A DNA stretch of 64,000 nucleotides from positions 1 to 64,000 of the forward strand of contig JAECUM010001789.1 in the NCBI GenBank assembly GCA_016617855.1, written 5' to 3'. How positions within the stretch are numbered: the stretch's first letter is position 1; every line of letters begins with the position of its first letter. Source of the DNA: Megalonaias nervosa. Its lineage: Eukaryota; Mollusca; Bivalvia; Unionida; Unionidae. Made by a program: the position numbers and the translations under genes. This document shows positions 1 to 11,992 of this stretch, piece after piece. Under the pieces are notes generated by a model. That model saw nothing but the letters and a program-made list of their open reading frames with translations, was not told the origin of the DNA and ran no database searches.

Positions 1-199
1 CATTTTTAAAAGCTTTATAATTATTTCTAAGAGAAGTTTATCCTCAAATGCCATGTTCAATTTCATTTTGTTTAAATAGCTGATTAAATTGTTATATTTT
101 ACATAAGGGCGCTGGTGTTTTTCTATTTTATATATCTGTTCAGATCTCTGTTTATTTCATCCATTAATTCCTTATTTTATTTAATGATTTACTCGATCC

Positions 200-425
200 A
201 GTCAATAACACCGTGGTCGATCAAGATAGTGAAGAAGATGCAGTTGTTTATGGATTATCATTTAGGAGTTGAGTCTGAAAGGCTGTAGGTTCGAATATAT
301 CTTCAGATCAGTCCAGATCGACCACCGCAGTTTGTTGTTTTCGCAAGACACTTTAATCCAAGTGCCTCGACACTATATAAACTATATGTGTTGCTGTGTC
401 GTACAACAGTGAAACCAAACCAGAA
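200..425 (+). repeat. tRNA-like SINE fragment, family S2
   Basis: A short interspersed element-like stretch. It holds a Pol III B-box-like GGTTCGAAT near 288 and a body with GCAAGACACTTTAATCC near 343, and it ends in a CCAAACC-rich tail. The same body and tail recur at 14815-14965 (GGGCATGGCACTTTACCC, then CCAAACCCAACC). Clear target duplications were not found, so the ends are approximate. It may be an old, partly eroded copy. Confidence 0.5.
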
Positions 426-1698
426 AAGTGAAGCGATTTAAGTCAGTGTTTGACACACGGGCGTTTCAGTGACAAATTAAGGTGAGGGTGCAGGGGGCCT
501 GTACCCCGGTGTCCCACTAGTCATGCCTCCCCCTTCCCGATTGTTGTGGACGAAATTACATGTGTTTAAAAGAACCATATATAGGAGGTATAAACCGTCT
601 AATACTTTGCCTAATATAGCTATAATAATTATTCCTATATAAAGGTCAGTTTAAGGACAGCATTCAGTGTGTTTTTGTAGATCTATATCTTAGGTACCTC
701 GCCCCCCCCCTTTATTCCGGCCCCTTGGACATTTTGTACCTATCAGACTAGCTACAGATTTTGTGTCCTGTCTCGAATCGAAAATGCCATTCTTGTAATT
801 GTTATCATTTGTTTTAATAATCTCCTTATTAATTATGAAGGTGAAATGAATACTGGGCCAAAACTGAATCGAGGACTAGATAATTTGTTTTGTCTTTCTC
901 GGGTAATCTTAGGGATAAGAGTGGACCTCGTGTTTTTACCTATTCAATTTGTGTAACCTGTGTATTGCAATTACCTCGATGGTCTCGACCATCATTCTTT
1001 AATTGTTGATATGTTTAAGGGTAATTTAAAATGGATACTGAATTTGATATTGTAAATTTAAACTTAGCACTCTATTTTAATGAAAGGAAAGTTTTAATGG
1101 ATATTTGGCTCTATTATAGTTGCATCAGTTTTCGCCCTCTTTCGAATATAGTTACGATTCTAGTATTAAAATATGTAACCGAAAGAAGTGATACCTGCCA
1201 TTTATGTAATATCAACACGATATCAATACAATACAATGTGATAATTCAACAGACGCTTACAGTATTGTAAATAAAATCACAAATAATCCTAAATGTCCTA
1301 TCACAAGCACAAAAATACTGATTGTTCCAAATGAATTTCAAAAGTCTCGACTATCCTGGTATAACACAATGGTACAAACCAGAATGTATTCGAATGAGTT
1401 CTCAGTAATCAAAAGTAGCGTGTATAAATTCAAAGGTTAACTGAAGACTTTAGTAGTTCCAATAAATAGTTTAAAATAAATAATCCCTCTTGAATAATAT
1501 CTGACAGATTATTCTAAAACAGGAATACATTATTTATCAAAAACCCATTTATGCTCATTTTCACATTACTATAAAGTACTTGAAGGTGAAGATTTTCATT
1601 GATAAAACCTAATCTAACTGTTAAAAAGACTGACCTTGAACACTTGCTTCGTAAACATGTTATTTGCAACTTATAACTATGGACAAAGGTTCAACACA
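426..1698. other. Unrecognised AT-rich spacer
   Basis: No gene, RNA or repeat family was recognised. A 79-codon open frame at 1031-1270 has no recognisable motif and lies in AT-rich sequence, so it is not called as a gene. Confidence 0.5.

Positions 1699-1758
<60 letters not shown>
1699..1758. repeat. Compound (TA)n(GA)n microsatellite
   Basis: About 24 bases of alternating TA run directly into about 36 bases of alternating GA. It abuts the tRNA-like repeat at 1759. Confidence 0.95.
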
Positions 1759-1762
<4 letters not shown>

Positions 1763-1842
1763 AATTCGTACTCTACGGATGTTTGAACCAAAGTCCACGG
1801 ATAATCGGTATCCAGCGCCTTGTCTGTGAGCACCGACCCCTA
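1759..1842 (-). repeat. tRNA-like SINE head, family S3, copy 1
   Basis: On the minus strand this reads as a tRNA-like segment with GACAAGGCGCTGGATACC followed by a B-box-like TGGTTCAAAC. It aligns along its whole length with 2145-2226. It lacks a convincing acceptor stem and CCA-side pairing, so it is a SINE head or relic and not a tRNA gene. Confidence 0.45.
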
Positions 1843-2144
1843 GATCATCTGGACCATGCACATATCGCCATATAATGACGCTACACAGTCGGTGGTATAG
1901 GCATCCGTGCAAAACAGACACATTAACATGTCAACCTAATTATTAATTCTCATCTGTACATAGTCATTCCGGCTTCCTAAGATATAAATAAAGTTATACA
2001 GAAATAATTATATAGGATTACAAATATACACCAAAACAGAACGGAAGTGCTATCCATGGATTCTACAGGAGAATGCTTGATAATACTAACACAATTTTTT
2101 TTTTATAAATAGGAATAAATAGCATTATCATCATGGTTAGAAAC

Positions 2145-2226
2145 TTTAAATTCGTATTCTAAGGAGATTTGAACCCGGGTCCGCGGGTAAACGGCACCGA
2201 TCGCCTTGTCTGTAATTACAGACCCC
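2145..2226 (-). repeat. tRNA-like SINE head, family S3, copy 2
   Basis: Second copy of the segment at 1759-1842. On the minus strand it has GACAAGGCGATCGGTGCC and a better preserved B box, GGGTTCAAATCTCC. About 200 bp downstream on the plus strand lies ATGACGTTAAACCCAAC, which resembles the tail of a SINE. That tail faces the other way, so it may belong to a different insertion. Confidence 0.45.
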
Positions 2227-2676
2227 AATACTCTATTGCTTAATTTATGGTCAACCCTATACTATGGAATGCACCTGTGTGACCGTGTTCCATGATGTCA
2301 TAAACAATTAATGTGCATGCACGATCTCAGTGCAGCATATGTGATTTAAAATACAAAGATCAACATGCGTTAAGAAAAGTCAAATTTGAGGCATTTAATG
2401 ACATTTAAGATGTATAGCCTATTTTGTGCTTAAAAATGACGTTAAACCCAACAACAATAACAACTACTCATATACAGACGGTAAAATACGTGTCATCAGT
2501 ATCCAATGTTTGCAATGTCTAGTTAAAATATTTCTCATTTAAGATGAACATTAGCATGCAGACAACATTTAAAACAATCAACATTTCCAGGAAAATGCAA
2601 ACTTGCTCAAAACCTCGTCCACAACCTCGGTGTAGGTACTCGTTCATTATTATTAATTATTAATTATTATTATTAT

Positions 2677-2709
<33 letters not shown>

Positions 2710-4968
2710 AAGAGTTAGTAATCATGTTGTTGTTGCTTTTTCCAATATAAAGAGTGAATTATAAAAATGGAAGTATATGGCAGCAAACAGCTCTCCTTCC
2801 ATGATTTAACTTCTTAAGAAAACACATTCCACCCCTAAAGAAAAAGAACATACACATATCACAAAAATAAGCACATCCATTTCTCTTTAATACAGTAATC
2901 ATATTTTGAGTTGCGTATATTTCAGTTTTGGGAAGTTATATGGCGCATGCGTCAAGATCTTTCGGCTGTAAATTAGACTATGTCACGTACATTGATTTGA
3001 TTTTGTTTGATTTAATTTGATTTTGATTTGATGTGTTTGTTTGTGTACTGTTTTTTTTTTTTAATATTCATTTCTTTTTTCACGTTTCGAAAACTATCAC
3101 GCGGATAACACAAAGGACTAACTCGACGACAAGATCACAAACTCCCACTAATACTTGAGTTGCTTATCTTCGACATGCTGGGGGTAAAACCTGTAAAATT
3201 TAAATAGCCAGTTGGAAACGTCTGCGATGTATTCGCCGGTTACTGGATAATTGCTTTAAAAGTAAAATATGATGTGATTATAGGTCAGTTTTTATGCGCA
3301 CAGCGAAACAGGTGAATAAAAATTAACGTATCCACCCCACCCCACCCCTCGCCGATTCCACGAAACATTGTCAACAAGAGGAAGAAACGTATCCAGATAT
3401 CTCAACATGAAGTCGTTGTTGATTATAATGTAAAAGTTAATGCAACAATATGAATACTAACCACATATCCACTAACCCCGAGTTTAGTTTTCGTCTACTT
3501 ATTGGGAAATGTCGCAGGTGAATGGTTTAAACGTATTTTATTGCCATATTTATTGCACATGCGATTGGGCTAGATGTTCTAGCAACATCTATCCCCCAAA
3601 TACACAGTAAGTACATCGTAAGTGACAATGACTTGACCGTTCGCATATATACGTACGCGTGGATCAGAAACACAGTGGATTAATGCAAATGAATAATTAA
3701 AAAAATTAATCAGGCTAGAAAAGATAATACAAAAAAAAAAAAAAAAAAAAAAAAGCGCGAAACAACTAATTTAAAGAAGATAAAGGAAGGAATTATGTTG
3801 CAGGTGTTGAAGGGAGATCATACCAATAGGTAATTTATCTGCGGCGATTATTGAATTCTTTAGTATATTTAATATAAATCTGGAAGATTTCAAAGATTCT
3901 AATGTTTAGGTCATTTGATATCTCTGTTGATCCAAACAGTATGACATTAGTACTGAGGGGATGTATAATTGGTTTAAACATTGCATTAGTCTCAGTCTTA
4001 TAATTAAAATTACATGGTAATATAATAATATTATGGCCCTCTCTGCGTGTGCACAATGGGCAGTCAATGGGCCATCATTAAGAAGATTTGAAAATAAATG
4101 TTTCAACAACTGCATTTGTTAATGATTTCCTGTTACCGGTATAATAATATCTTTAACATATTAGATCAATCTGTTTCGTGTTTTACTGGATCCGGCAGAG
4201 TGTTCCAAACCTTTATTGTGGAAGATATATAGGAATTTCTGGAGATTTGAAGCTTGTATTTTCTTGAAAATTATTTCCGTTTCACAAATTATTTTGTCTT
4301 GTGTATCCAACTAATGGAGGTATAAGATTTTGGAGGTAAGAGGGAGAATAACCATATACAATTTTGTTAGTAGAAGCGCTATGGGTAAATCTGGTTACAA
4401 TTTTTCCCTCTTTAAGTTGGAGTCGTTCGAGTCGTAATAAACCCTAATCAAATATTATAAGCGAAATTTTTCTTTAAACTTCGGTTTTTATGGTGGTTCT
4501 TTGTCAGACGATGGCATTCACAATGGGCGAAAAGAACCTTTGCAATGTCAATCTAACCTTCTTGATTACTGTCACCTTCTAAGTTACAAATTGGTGTACA
4601 TTTTATACACTTACCGGTATTTCTAGAGGCTGTTGAGCTACCGTCGCCTGGGGTTCTTTTGGCGACATGTACATACCATTTCCGGATCAAATCCTTTATT
4701 TGTTCACTTGTAATAGCACAACTTGGAATAGCACTTGGAATAGCACTTGGAATAGCACAACCCTCTGTCCTGTGGCCATTTTGAATTTCGCGCTAGATAT
4801 GACTATTACCAAATACCGGTAAGCGATTAAACTTTAAGCAGGTGTGTTCCAGAAAGATTTGCATGCAGCAAATTTGCACATTTTGATAAACAGTTGACAT
4901 CAGAGCTCCATATCGTCTATCAGTATCAATGCAGATTTGGGGATTTGATTTATCGGACTAATTGTCTC
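2227..4968. other. Spacer with simple repeats
   Basis: Nothing coding was recognised. It holds an (ATT)n/(TAG)n tract at 2647-2710, a poly-A run near 3731-3754 and three copies of a 12-bp unit CTTGGAATAGCA at about 4720-4757. Short minus-strand open frames at 3835-4115 show no recognisable domain. Confidence 0.5.
2647..2710. repeat. (ATT)n/(TAG)n microsatellite
   Basis: Interrupted ATT repeats pass into about ten uninterrupted TAG repeats. Confidence 0.9.
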
Positions 4969-4975
4969 GCAGATG

Positions 4976-5101
4976 CACAGGGGCTCGTATCGTTGCTTAC
5001 AATTTACCTGTCATACATGCACTATACAATAACTAGTAGGCTAGTTATTGTATAGTGCATGTATGACAGGTAAATTGTAAGCAACGATACGAGCCCCTGT
5101 G
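4976..5101. mobile_element. Perfect 61-bp fold-back element (palindromic MITE)
   Basis: Positions 4976-5036 are the exact reverse complement of 5041-5101, separated only by the loop TAGG. The termini read CACAGGGGCTCG on each strand. The hairpin is bounded directly by 7-bp direct repeats GCAGATG (4969-4975 and 5102-5108), as expected of a target-site duplication. The subterminal CAGGGG resembles hAT ends, but hAT elements make 8-bp duplications, so the superfamily is open. No coding capacity. An assembly or library fold-back artefact is the main alternative; the direct repeats argue against it. Confidence 0.7.
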
Positions 5102-5108
5102 GCAGATG

Positions 5109-5507
5109 TAGAGGACACATATTTGTTATCTCTGATGCAAAAGATCACAATTATCCCAATGTATAAAATTAATTAAAATAGAATGGAGACGGTATGCATA
5201 TGCTGCTGATACTGAAAGATACACGTCAAAGCTACACGTATACCGTGCATGTAGATTTAAATTACACCCTCCAATTTCCCCACAACCCCACCCCACCCCA
5301 AAACAATACCATAAAACCAACAGGTTCGACAGACAAAATTATACAGTAAATGTGCGCTTATTAGGGTTGTTTCCCTTACACTATATTTTCCAGCATATGG
5401 TCTTTGTATCAGTCCACAAGAGATGATCGACCATTCGACCGTTTCATATTGGGATGAGTGTTAGCGTGTGCCGTCCGGATTTAATAATGTCCAACCGAAA
5501 CAGTTTG

Positions 5508-5579
<72 letters not shown>

Positions 5580-5728
5580 CGAATATATAAACAAATACAA
5601 GGATCTCAGCCACGAACACATTATTTTGGGGAGGCTAAGTTTTTAAATTTGCTACATAAAGTGTTGATTTCTTTTTGTACTGTTTAATAATGTACAGTAT
5701 ATATTGTGCTTATTGAATCCATTGGTGT
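5109..5728. other. Spacer containing a long (TA)n tract
   Basis: Nothing coding was recognised apart from the microsatellite at 5511-5576. Confidence 0.5.
5511..5576. repeat. (TA)n microsatellite
   Basis: About 33 uninterrupted TA units. Confidence 0.97.
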
Positions 5729-5983
5729 TCGATGCGAGCTTGATGTTGAAAACAAGCAATAATCGGAAGGGGTGAATAATTATACCGTGTGATAAAATTA
5801 CCTCAGATTACCCCCATAACCCGTTCTGACATTGGACCCTATCATACTATAAAAGAGAGTATGATAGACTGGGTCCTATGTCAGAACGGATCATAGGGGT
5901 AATTCAAGGTAATTTTGTCACTCGGTATGATTTTTTTTTAATCCTTCAGATTATTGCTTTTTTCAACATCAAGCTCGCTTCGA
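5729..5983. mobile_element. Imperfect fold-back MITE
   Basis: An inverted repeat with arms 5729-5848 and 5858-5983 and a 9-base loop. The outer arms read GCGAGCTTGATGTTGAAAA on both strands; the inner arms share CCGTTCTGACAT and CTATCATACT. Small indels and substitutions separate the arms, so this copy is older than the one at 4976. The pentamer TTCGA occurs at both edges (5728-5732, 5979-5983) and may be a target duplication, but it overlaps the inverted repeat. No coding capacity. Confidence 0.7.
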
Positions 5984-6743
5984 GCGCCTGTGATTAAAAG
6001 CATTGATGACGTTTGTGGATGGAAATTCAACTCAAGATTTCTGCTGACCATATTTCTATTCTTACTTATTTCTTTTTTAAAAAATTATATACAGCACTTC
6101 TTATTCACCAGAATTCACGATTTTGATCAAATGATATTTTCTTCCGGCTTTAAAAAAAATTAACTCAACATGACTTCCGGATGGCCTCGAGTTCTGCGTT
6201 CGACTCGCTGCGCACAGCGCGAACCACGTGATAGTAAAATGAGTTATATACAATACACATACACACACACAAAAAAAAAAAAAATAAAAAAAAAATAAAG
6301 AACTAATATTTCGCAGACTAGGTGATGATGACTGAAATTTGCAAATGCTGCATCAAAGAACGACCAGTATCCATACTATTTTGGAATGATGCTGCAAATG
6401 TCTTCCTACCATTATTCATGCAGAGACCTGTGCCTGTGTGTACAGCAGAATTGACTGACTAATGGTTCTTGCTCTTTATTTTTTTTCCATCACTGATTGA
6501 CACTGCGGTTTAGTTAAAAGTTGCCAATATTAGTTTTGTTTCATATGTAGTGTGCTAGTAACTTCCACCTCAACAATTGGGGAAATCTTGGAATCAGGGC
6601 CGGTTTTAGGCATAAGCTAAACAAGCTTCAGTTTAGGGCCTCTCAAATTTTTTTTTACAAAATTTGTTACAGTTTTATTATAATTTATATTTAGGTAATA
6701 ATTTAACCCATGAGTATTTGCATAATATGTTCACTATTATTAT
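5984..6743. other. Unrecognised spacer
   Basis: No gene or repeat family was recognised. A-rich simple sequence lies around 6261-6298, and a short GC-richer patch around 6181-6230. Confidence 0.4.
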
Positions 6744-6747
6744 CTAT

Positions 6748-7647
6748 TGTTACGTATATGTAATTAAATTGCTTGTTTGTTGGTTTTAAATTCTTTTTTA
6801 ATTTACTTTTGTTTCATTACATTTTCTTGTAATGATAATTTTCACGGGATTTGATATTTTTGAAAAAATTCAGTCTTCTGTTTTGACCTGATTAGAACAC
6901 AAAATATTATTTTATCACTATTATTAGCTCACCTTGGTTCAGACGTTTGAAAACACTAAGCGAAAACGATTGGCTATTACCAAGGTAATGTTCGGCCTAC
7001 GTGTTAGCTAAGTTGTAAACAGCCTTTCTTTTTTATTTGTTTCCAGCGTGAGAATCTGATTCTTAGATAGGGCTATTTTAGGCTACGTTTAAAATGGCAT
7101 ATTTTTTTATTTTTTTTTTTTACTGAGGGTTAAAACAGATGTTTTCTAGTAGATTTTACAGTCGTATTTTTACACCTTTAGAGCTCAAGGTGTTTTTCTT
7201 ATGTTGATGCCAGTTGATTTAGACATCTTCTATTTTGTGGATTTAATAATTTATATTCTCTAGAAAACACACAAATGCTCTTCTTTATAAAAATTCTGGG
7301 ACAAAGACATTTAGTGGAAATTTATTCTGGAATTCTAAACGGGAACATTATAAATTGTGATTCAATGAGGAACTGTTGCCATCAGTACAACGACCTCATC
7401 TGACGTCATCGCCTTCCATATTAGAACTTCATCGAGATTCGAACCTGGATTCAATTAGAACTGTTTAGTGATATGACTTATATTTTTCAATTCTAGGATT
7501 AATTTTTGGATTATATTCACAAACCGTAAATCCTATTTCATATTTTTACCTTGTTTTCTAGGGAAATAATTTATTTTGTTAAAATTTATAAAGCTTGTTG
7601 GCTTTACTCTTTTCTTTTGTTACTTTTGTACAAGCCTACATGCAACA
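6748..7647 (+). mobile_element. Solo LTR, copy 1 (Ty3/gypsy-type likely)
   Basis: A 900-bp unit that begins TGTTACG and ends GCAACA, the TG...CA signature of LTRs. It is flanked by exact 4-bp direct repeats CTAT at 6744-6747 and 7648-7651. It aligns throughout with the unit at 25824-26761, sharing blocks such as TTAGCTCACCTTGG and GACGTCATCGCCTTCCATAT. No gag or pol coding region adjoins it, so it is a solo LTR left by recombination. A 4-bp duplication fits Ty3/gypsy elements; the assignment is an inference because no internal sequence is present. Confidence 0.7.
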
Positions 7648-7651
7648 CTAT

Positions 7652-7947
7652 GCAATATATTTTATATAAATTACATAATTTACATTGTAATAATTAGCAA
7701 AAAATTGCCAGATCCAGTTGTTTCACAGCCTTATTCTGTTAACACTTAACAAATAGGGCCTTTCCAGCTTTCCATAGCTTTGGGCCTCACCATGTCTAAA
7801 TGGGCCCTCTGGTTTATGCAGGAATATTTAAAGATAGTGGCAAAGACCTGTTTCTAACTGTTTTGAAAGAGTCACACAACAAAAAAAAAACAGAAAAGAA
7901 AATACTTCTCAGTATATTTGAACATGCAATGGGGGGGGGGGCTTTAG

Positions 7948-8035
<88 letters not shown>

Positions 8036-9980
8036 TTCCTGTGAACCTAGGTCTTAAGAACATGGCTTGTTAAATTATTAGTTGTTTCTAATATATGTTA
8101 GAAAATGAATTAAAAAGACATGGTTCAAGTTAATTTTGAATTGCATGACTTTTTAATGGGACACAATTCAAGCTTGTTGATCTGTCAGTAGAAAAGTGTT
8201 GTACTCTTGCTATGGAGTAAGTGTTGTACAGCTGCTCAACAGTGAATAGTAGTTTGCATATGTGAATAATTTTTTGAAATTTTATTACAGCAGCTTAAAT
8301 TTTCATGTATTTGTTTGACCTTTTACATGCACAGCTAAAATGTCCATTGATTGTGCAAGAATTTAGTAAGATGTTTCAATGTTGCCATTGGATGGAGTGT
8401 CGAGGTGACAATTTGGAAATGGCTGATTAAAAACAGTATTACTCTAGTCAATGTAACATTTTACCATATTTTTTACATGAAGGCTGGTTATCAAAAAATT
8501 TGCATGATACATATTCTTACATGACATCACTAAAGTTGCCTCACAATTGCAAGGAATTTCCTAGGGTAAAGGACAGTGGTGTCCTATGGTTGTGATTTTG
8601 GAATGAAATTTTAATGACAAGTTAACATGACCATAATTGAGAAATATTTCATTCTGCATACATTCACTTTATTTTTATTTTTTCATGTATAATTCTACAG
8701 ATTTTTTCCCCTCTGATGAAAAGATAAAGAGCTAACGTAAAAGGATGCATTCTTACAATATAAAGAATTTAGTCAATATTTTAGTTTTTTTAAAACAGGT
8801 CAAACATTTTAAGTATTGGAGGTTCTTTCCACTTCATTGATATAATTTTTCTGAGTTGCTATCTTTTCAATCTGCATTTAACGTAAGTGATCTGGTCATT
8901 TTATTTTATGATCAAATTAAACTGAATCAATGTAAAACTGTTCTCCACAAAACATTTCTGAAATCAAATTTGAAGTTGATATGAATGATGGGGACTCAAA
9001 GACGATGATTTGAATTGATCATTCACAAGTGATGTGATCATAACTTATTTAAAAATTTCCACTGAATTTGTGAGCTAGAATAATACTAGAAAATATTTCT
9101 TCAGGGTTGATTTTGTTCTGTTCAGCCCAAATGAACTTCATCATTGGATTCCTAACTTATTTATCAAATGTAGACAGCCAATTTGTATCTTTATCATGGG
9201 CCATTTACAAAGTAATGATTGAATGCTTGTCCATTCCCAACTGGCTTACCATGAAATATCCTGTTGGAAGTCCAATTTATCTTAAAGATTTGTTATCTGA
9301 AACCAGAGCCTTTATCTTGTTTGGAAAGGTGGTGTCTAAGTTTATTAATAATGATAAGATGGGCCACTGTGCTGGAGGTGAAAGTTAATATACTGCTAAA
9401 TTACCATCTAAAAGCCATTATCCTGCTTATAGTCACATTATTATATTATTAAATTGCTGCCAGCAACAATTATTGAGACAAATTGTCAGCTCTTCTCAAA
9501 AGTCCAGGGGACTTGAAAGCAATTCATCATATGGACATTTTCCTACTACATTGAAATTGCCATGGAAATTATGTGCCATTAATTAGGTGCCATAATTTGG
9601 TCAGTTGGTGAGAAATTCACGTATAGACAACCTTTTTTATGTTTATATTATTTACATTGACCATAACTTTTTGGTCTACTTTTCGTAGATCAGATGAGTT
9701 TATAGGATTACTTGTTGTCTATCATTCATCCATTAGCACAAGTTTGCTATGATTATTGCTACTCCTCCTAAACATTTTGCTGCATCAAACTTTACACTCA
9801 TTCATCCCAGTATCTGGATGGACCTAAATGAAAATAGTGGGGGCCCTGGGTGGCAAAGTGGTCAAAAGCACTTGTGTTTACTGATCATTGCCATCTCACC
9901 TTTGTCCACATGGATTCAAGTCTCTGGCTCAGCCAGTGTGGATATATGAGAAAGATGCCAGCAGCTTCCTGTGGGTTGGT
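7652..9980. other. Spacer with GT and GA microsatellites
   Basis: No gene was recognised. The 93-codon frame at 9107-9388 shows no known motif. The frame at 7800-8000 merely reads the GT repeat as Val-Cys. Confidence 0.5.
7949..8032. repeat. (GT)n and (GA)n compound microsatellite
   Basis: GT repeats at 7949-7995, a short TATTT break, then GA repeats at 7999-8032. A 10-base G run lies just upstream at 7931. Confidence 0.95.
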
Positions 9981-9989
9981 GGTTTTTGC

Positions 9990-10552
9990 TGGAGTTTTTC
10001 TGAGTTCATCCTAAATCAAAATGAGGCTGGTCTGATATCCAATATGACTACCATAGCAGCCATTTTGAAAATCTTGTCATTGCTACTGCTCCATAATGGA
10101 ATGTCAGATTGATATGGGGTTTTCACCAGAAGACTTCACATGATGTCTGGTTGATTGTAAATTAAAATGGTGCTGATCTGACCATCAGTATGGTCACCAC
10201 AGAGGATTGTCATGAAACTTTACACACACTTACTAATATCATAAGGGTTCTGAATGAAAATAGTGCACCAGGACATCTCCTGTCTGTTTGGTACTAAAAT
10301 GAAAATGGTGCCAATCTAATATCCAAATGGATGCTGCAGTAGCCATCTTAAAAATCTTGTTATTTTTCCTAAATGGAAGGTCATATTGACATGAGACAAC
10401 CTGGAAATCATTTTATTGCTCAGTGATATCAGATATGATTTCATCAACCAGCAGTTATAAATATTTAAAAGTTTTGTCTTTGATTCCTGGAAGTTCTTTT
10501 TGGCAAGTTGAAGGTCAGTCCTTCAAGGGACTTATATTTCACTCTCAAGACT
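9990..10552 (+). repeat. Dispersed repeat R1, copy 1
   Basis: Contains recurring phrases such as TCTGATATCCAATATG and GCCATTTTGAAAATCTTGTC. It ends with TGGAAGTTCTTTTTGGCAAG and a CAGTCC-AAGGGACT motif. The same order occurs at 36240-36515. There is no coding potential; it looks like an old non-coding repeat family. Confidence 0.5.
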
Positions 10553-10567
10553 TCTTGTTTCATCTTT

Positions 10568-10874
10568 ACCACTCTGGTGGTTTAAGTGGTTAGAGTGTCT
10601 GCCTCAGATGCAGGTGGTCGCTGGTTTGAACCCTGGCCAAGTCATACCAAAGACTTATAAGAAATGGTACTTGCAGCTGCCTTGCTAGTCGCTCAGCATT
10701 AAGAGATTCATGCTAGGACTGGTCGGCCTTGTGTCAGGATAATGTGACTGGGTGGAATATGATGTAACATGTCTGTGGCATGATGCCTCAGTGCTAGACA
10801 TCACTATAAACTGCCTCATATTGATATGACTGAAATATTGTTAAAGCTACGTTTAAAATCCAAATCGCATACAC
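10568..10874 (+). mobile_element. tRNA-derived SINE, family S1, copy 1 (complete)
   Basis: The 5' head carries an A-box-like stretch GGTTTAAGTGGTTAGAGTG and a B box TGGTTTGAACCC. It is followed by CAAGTCATACCAAAGACTTA, a conserved central region (CTGTGGCATGATGCCTCAGT) and a short A/C-rich tail. The body lies between exact 15-bp direct repeats TCTTGTTTCATCTTT (10553-10567 and 10875-10889), diagnostic of LINE-mediated insertion. Copies recur at 54729-55057 and, inverted, at 35640-35952. The conserved central region is reminiscent of bivalve SINEs, but that match was not tested. Confidence 0.9.
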
Positions 10875-10889
10875 TCTTGTTTCATCTTT

Positions 10890-11845
10890 CCATTTCAGCT
10901 TGATCATTTTAAAAAGTAATTTTCAGGACCATAACATTTTACATGTTTATTTGTGAGAATAATTTTAAACTATTGGTAAGACTGCATGTATATTCTTGCA
11001 ACTTCAGGTCGTGTCAGTTTTCATGAGAGATCAAATATGTGATATTAATCCATCAAGCCCTGTAAAATTTGTCAGTGTTTCTATGCAGAGCTAGAGATGT
11101 TTCAGTTTTTCTTAAAATCTGTATTCACTAATCATTACAGACTTTCAAACTGAATACTGTCAAAGTTAATGCCCTTCCCAAATGAATGGTAACACCAGTT
11201 TTAGTGCAGGCTGTAACAAGGTATTTTAACGCTACCCTAAAGTTAAGGTAGAAGGCATGAGCCTTACTATCATAAGCTAAATCTATAATGTGGTTTACAT
11301 TTACATTGAGTTAGACTTGAAATTGGGTTGGCTTGTTTGGTGACTGCCTGTCACAGTTAGACTAGCATTTGAGACCAAATGCCTAATTTGGGCTGCAAAT
11401 GAACAGACTATTTACGTATGTCTGCTACAGAGGTAAACGTCTCAAAATGAGATGGTTGGAAGGGTGATGTGAAAAGTATGCTAATTTATTATAGTACTAA
11501 TGAACTTTAATCATGCATAAGGTGCTTGTTTTATCAAACTTGTGACAGGAAAATATTCAAAATAGCTCTTTGCTGTCAAAAATGAATGTAAAAAAGAGGA
11601 GTTGGTGGTAGTGTATGTTCTGTATAAAATCCACCAGTTGTATAAGGAATGACCCTGAATACCCCAGACAGAATCTTACATGCATGCTTTCTACAAAAAT
11701 CATTAGTAAGTTTTTATTTTGTGTCTTTAATGTAAAGTTATTCTCATTTCCTACAACAGGTCATTGTTGGATGAATTTTCACCCAAAAGACTGTCCAGTG
11801 AGACCTAAGGCCAAGTGAGGTTGTGGTATATGTTCCTGTGTTAGT
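10890..11845. other. Unrecognised spacer
   Basis: No gene or repeat was recognised. Confidence 0.45.
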
Positions 11846-11992
11846 GATAATAATAATAATAATAATGACTTTATTTAAAGAGGGTAACACAATTAGCAGA
11901 AGAACTAATCTACCTTCAGACCCATATTCAACAGGACTTATTTATATTCAAATGCACACTTATACACACATGCATATATATACAAAGTAGCA
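11846..11992 (-). mobile_element. 3' end of a minus-strand L2/CR1 LINE
   Basis: An (AAT)n tail is followed by GACTTTATTTAAAGAGGGTA and AACTAATCTACCTT. This matches the 3' end of the L2/CR1 copy at 58591-58670. The rest of the same element probably continues at 13600, on the far side of the plus-strand LINE inserted at 11993-13590. Confidence 0.6.

Noticed and set aside
1759..2226. Pair of tRNA genes on the minus strand
   Set aside because: No convincing acceptor or anticodon stems; the two copies look like a repeat family.
4976..5101. Assembly fold-back artefact
   Set aside because: Not excluded, but exact 7-bp direct repeats at both edges are unlikely in such an artefact.
5454..5687. 77-codon open frame
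   Set aside because: Its centre is the (TA)n microsatellite read as Ile-Tyr repeats.
7800..8000. 66-codon open frame ending in Cys-Val repeats
   Set aside because: It reads the (GT)n microsatellite.
9107..9388. 93-codon open frame considered as a gene
   Set aside because: No known motif and no flanking gene structure; length is plausible by chance.
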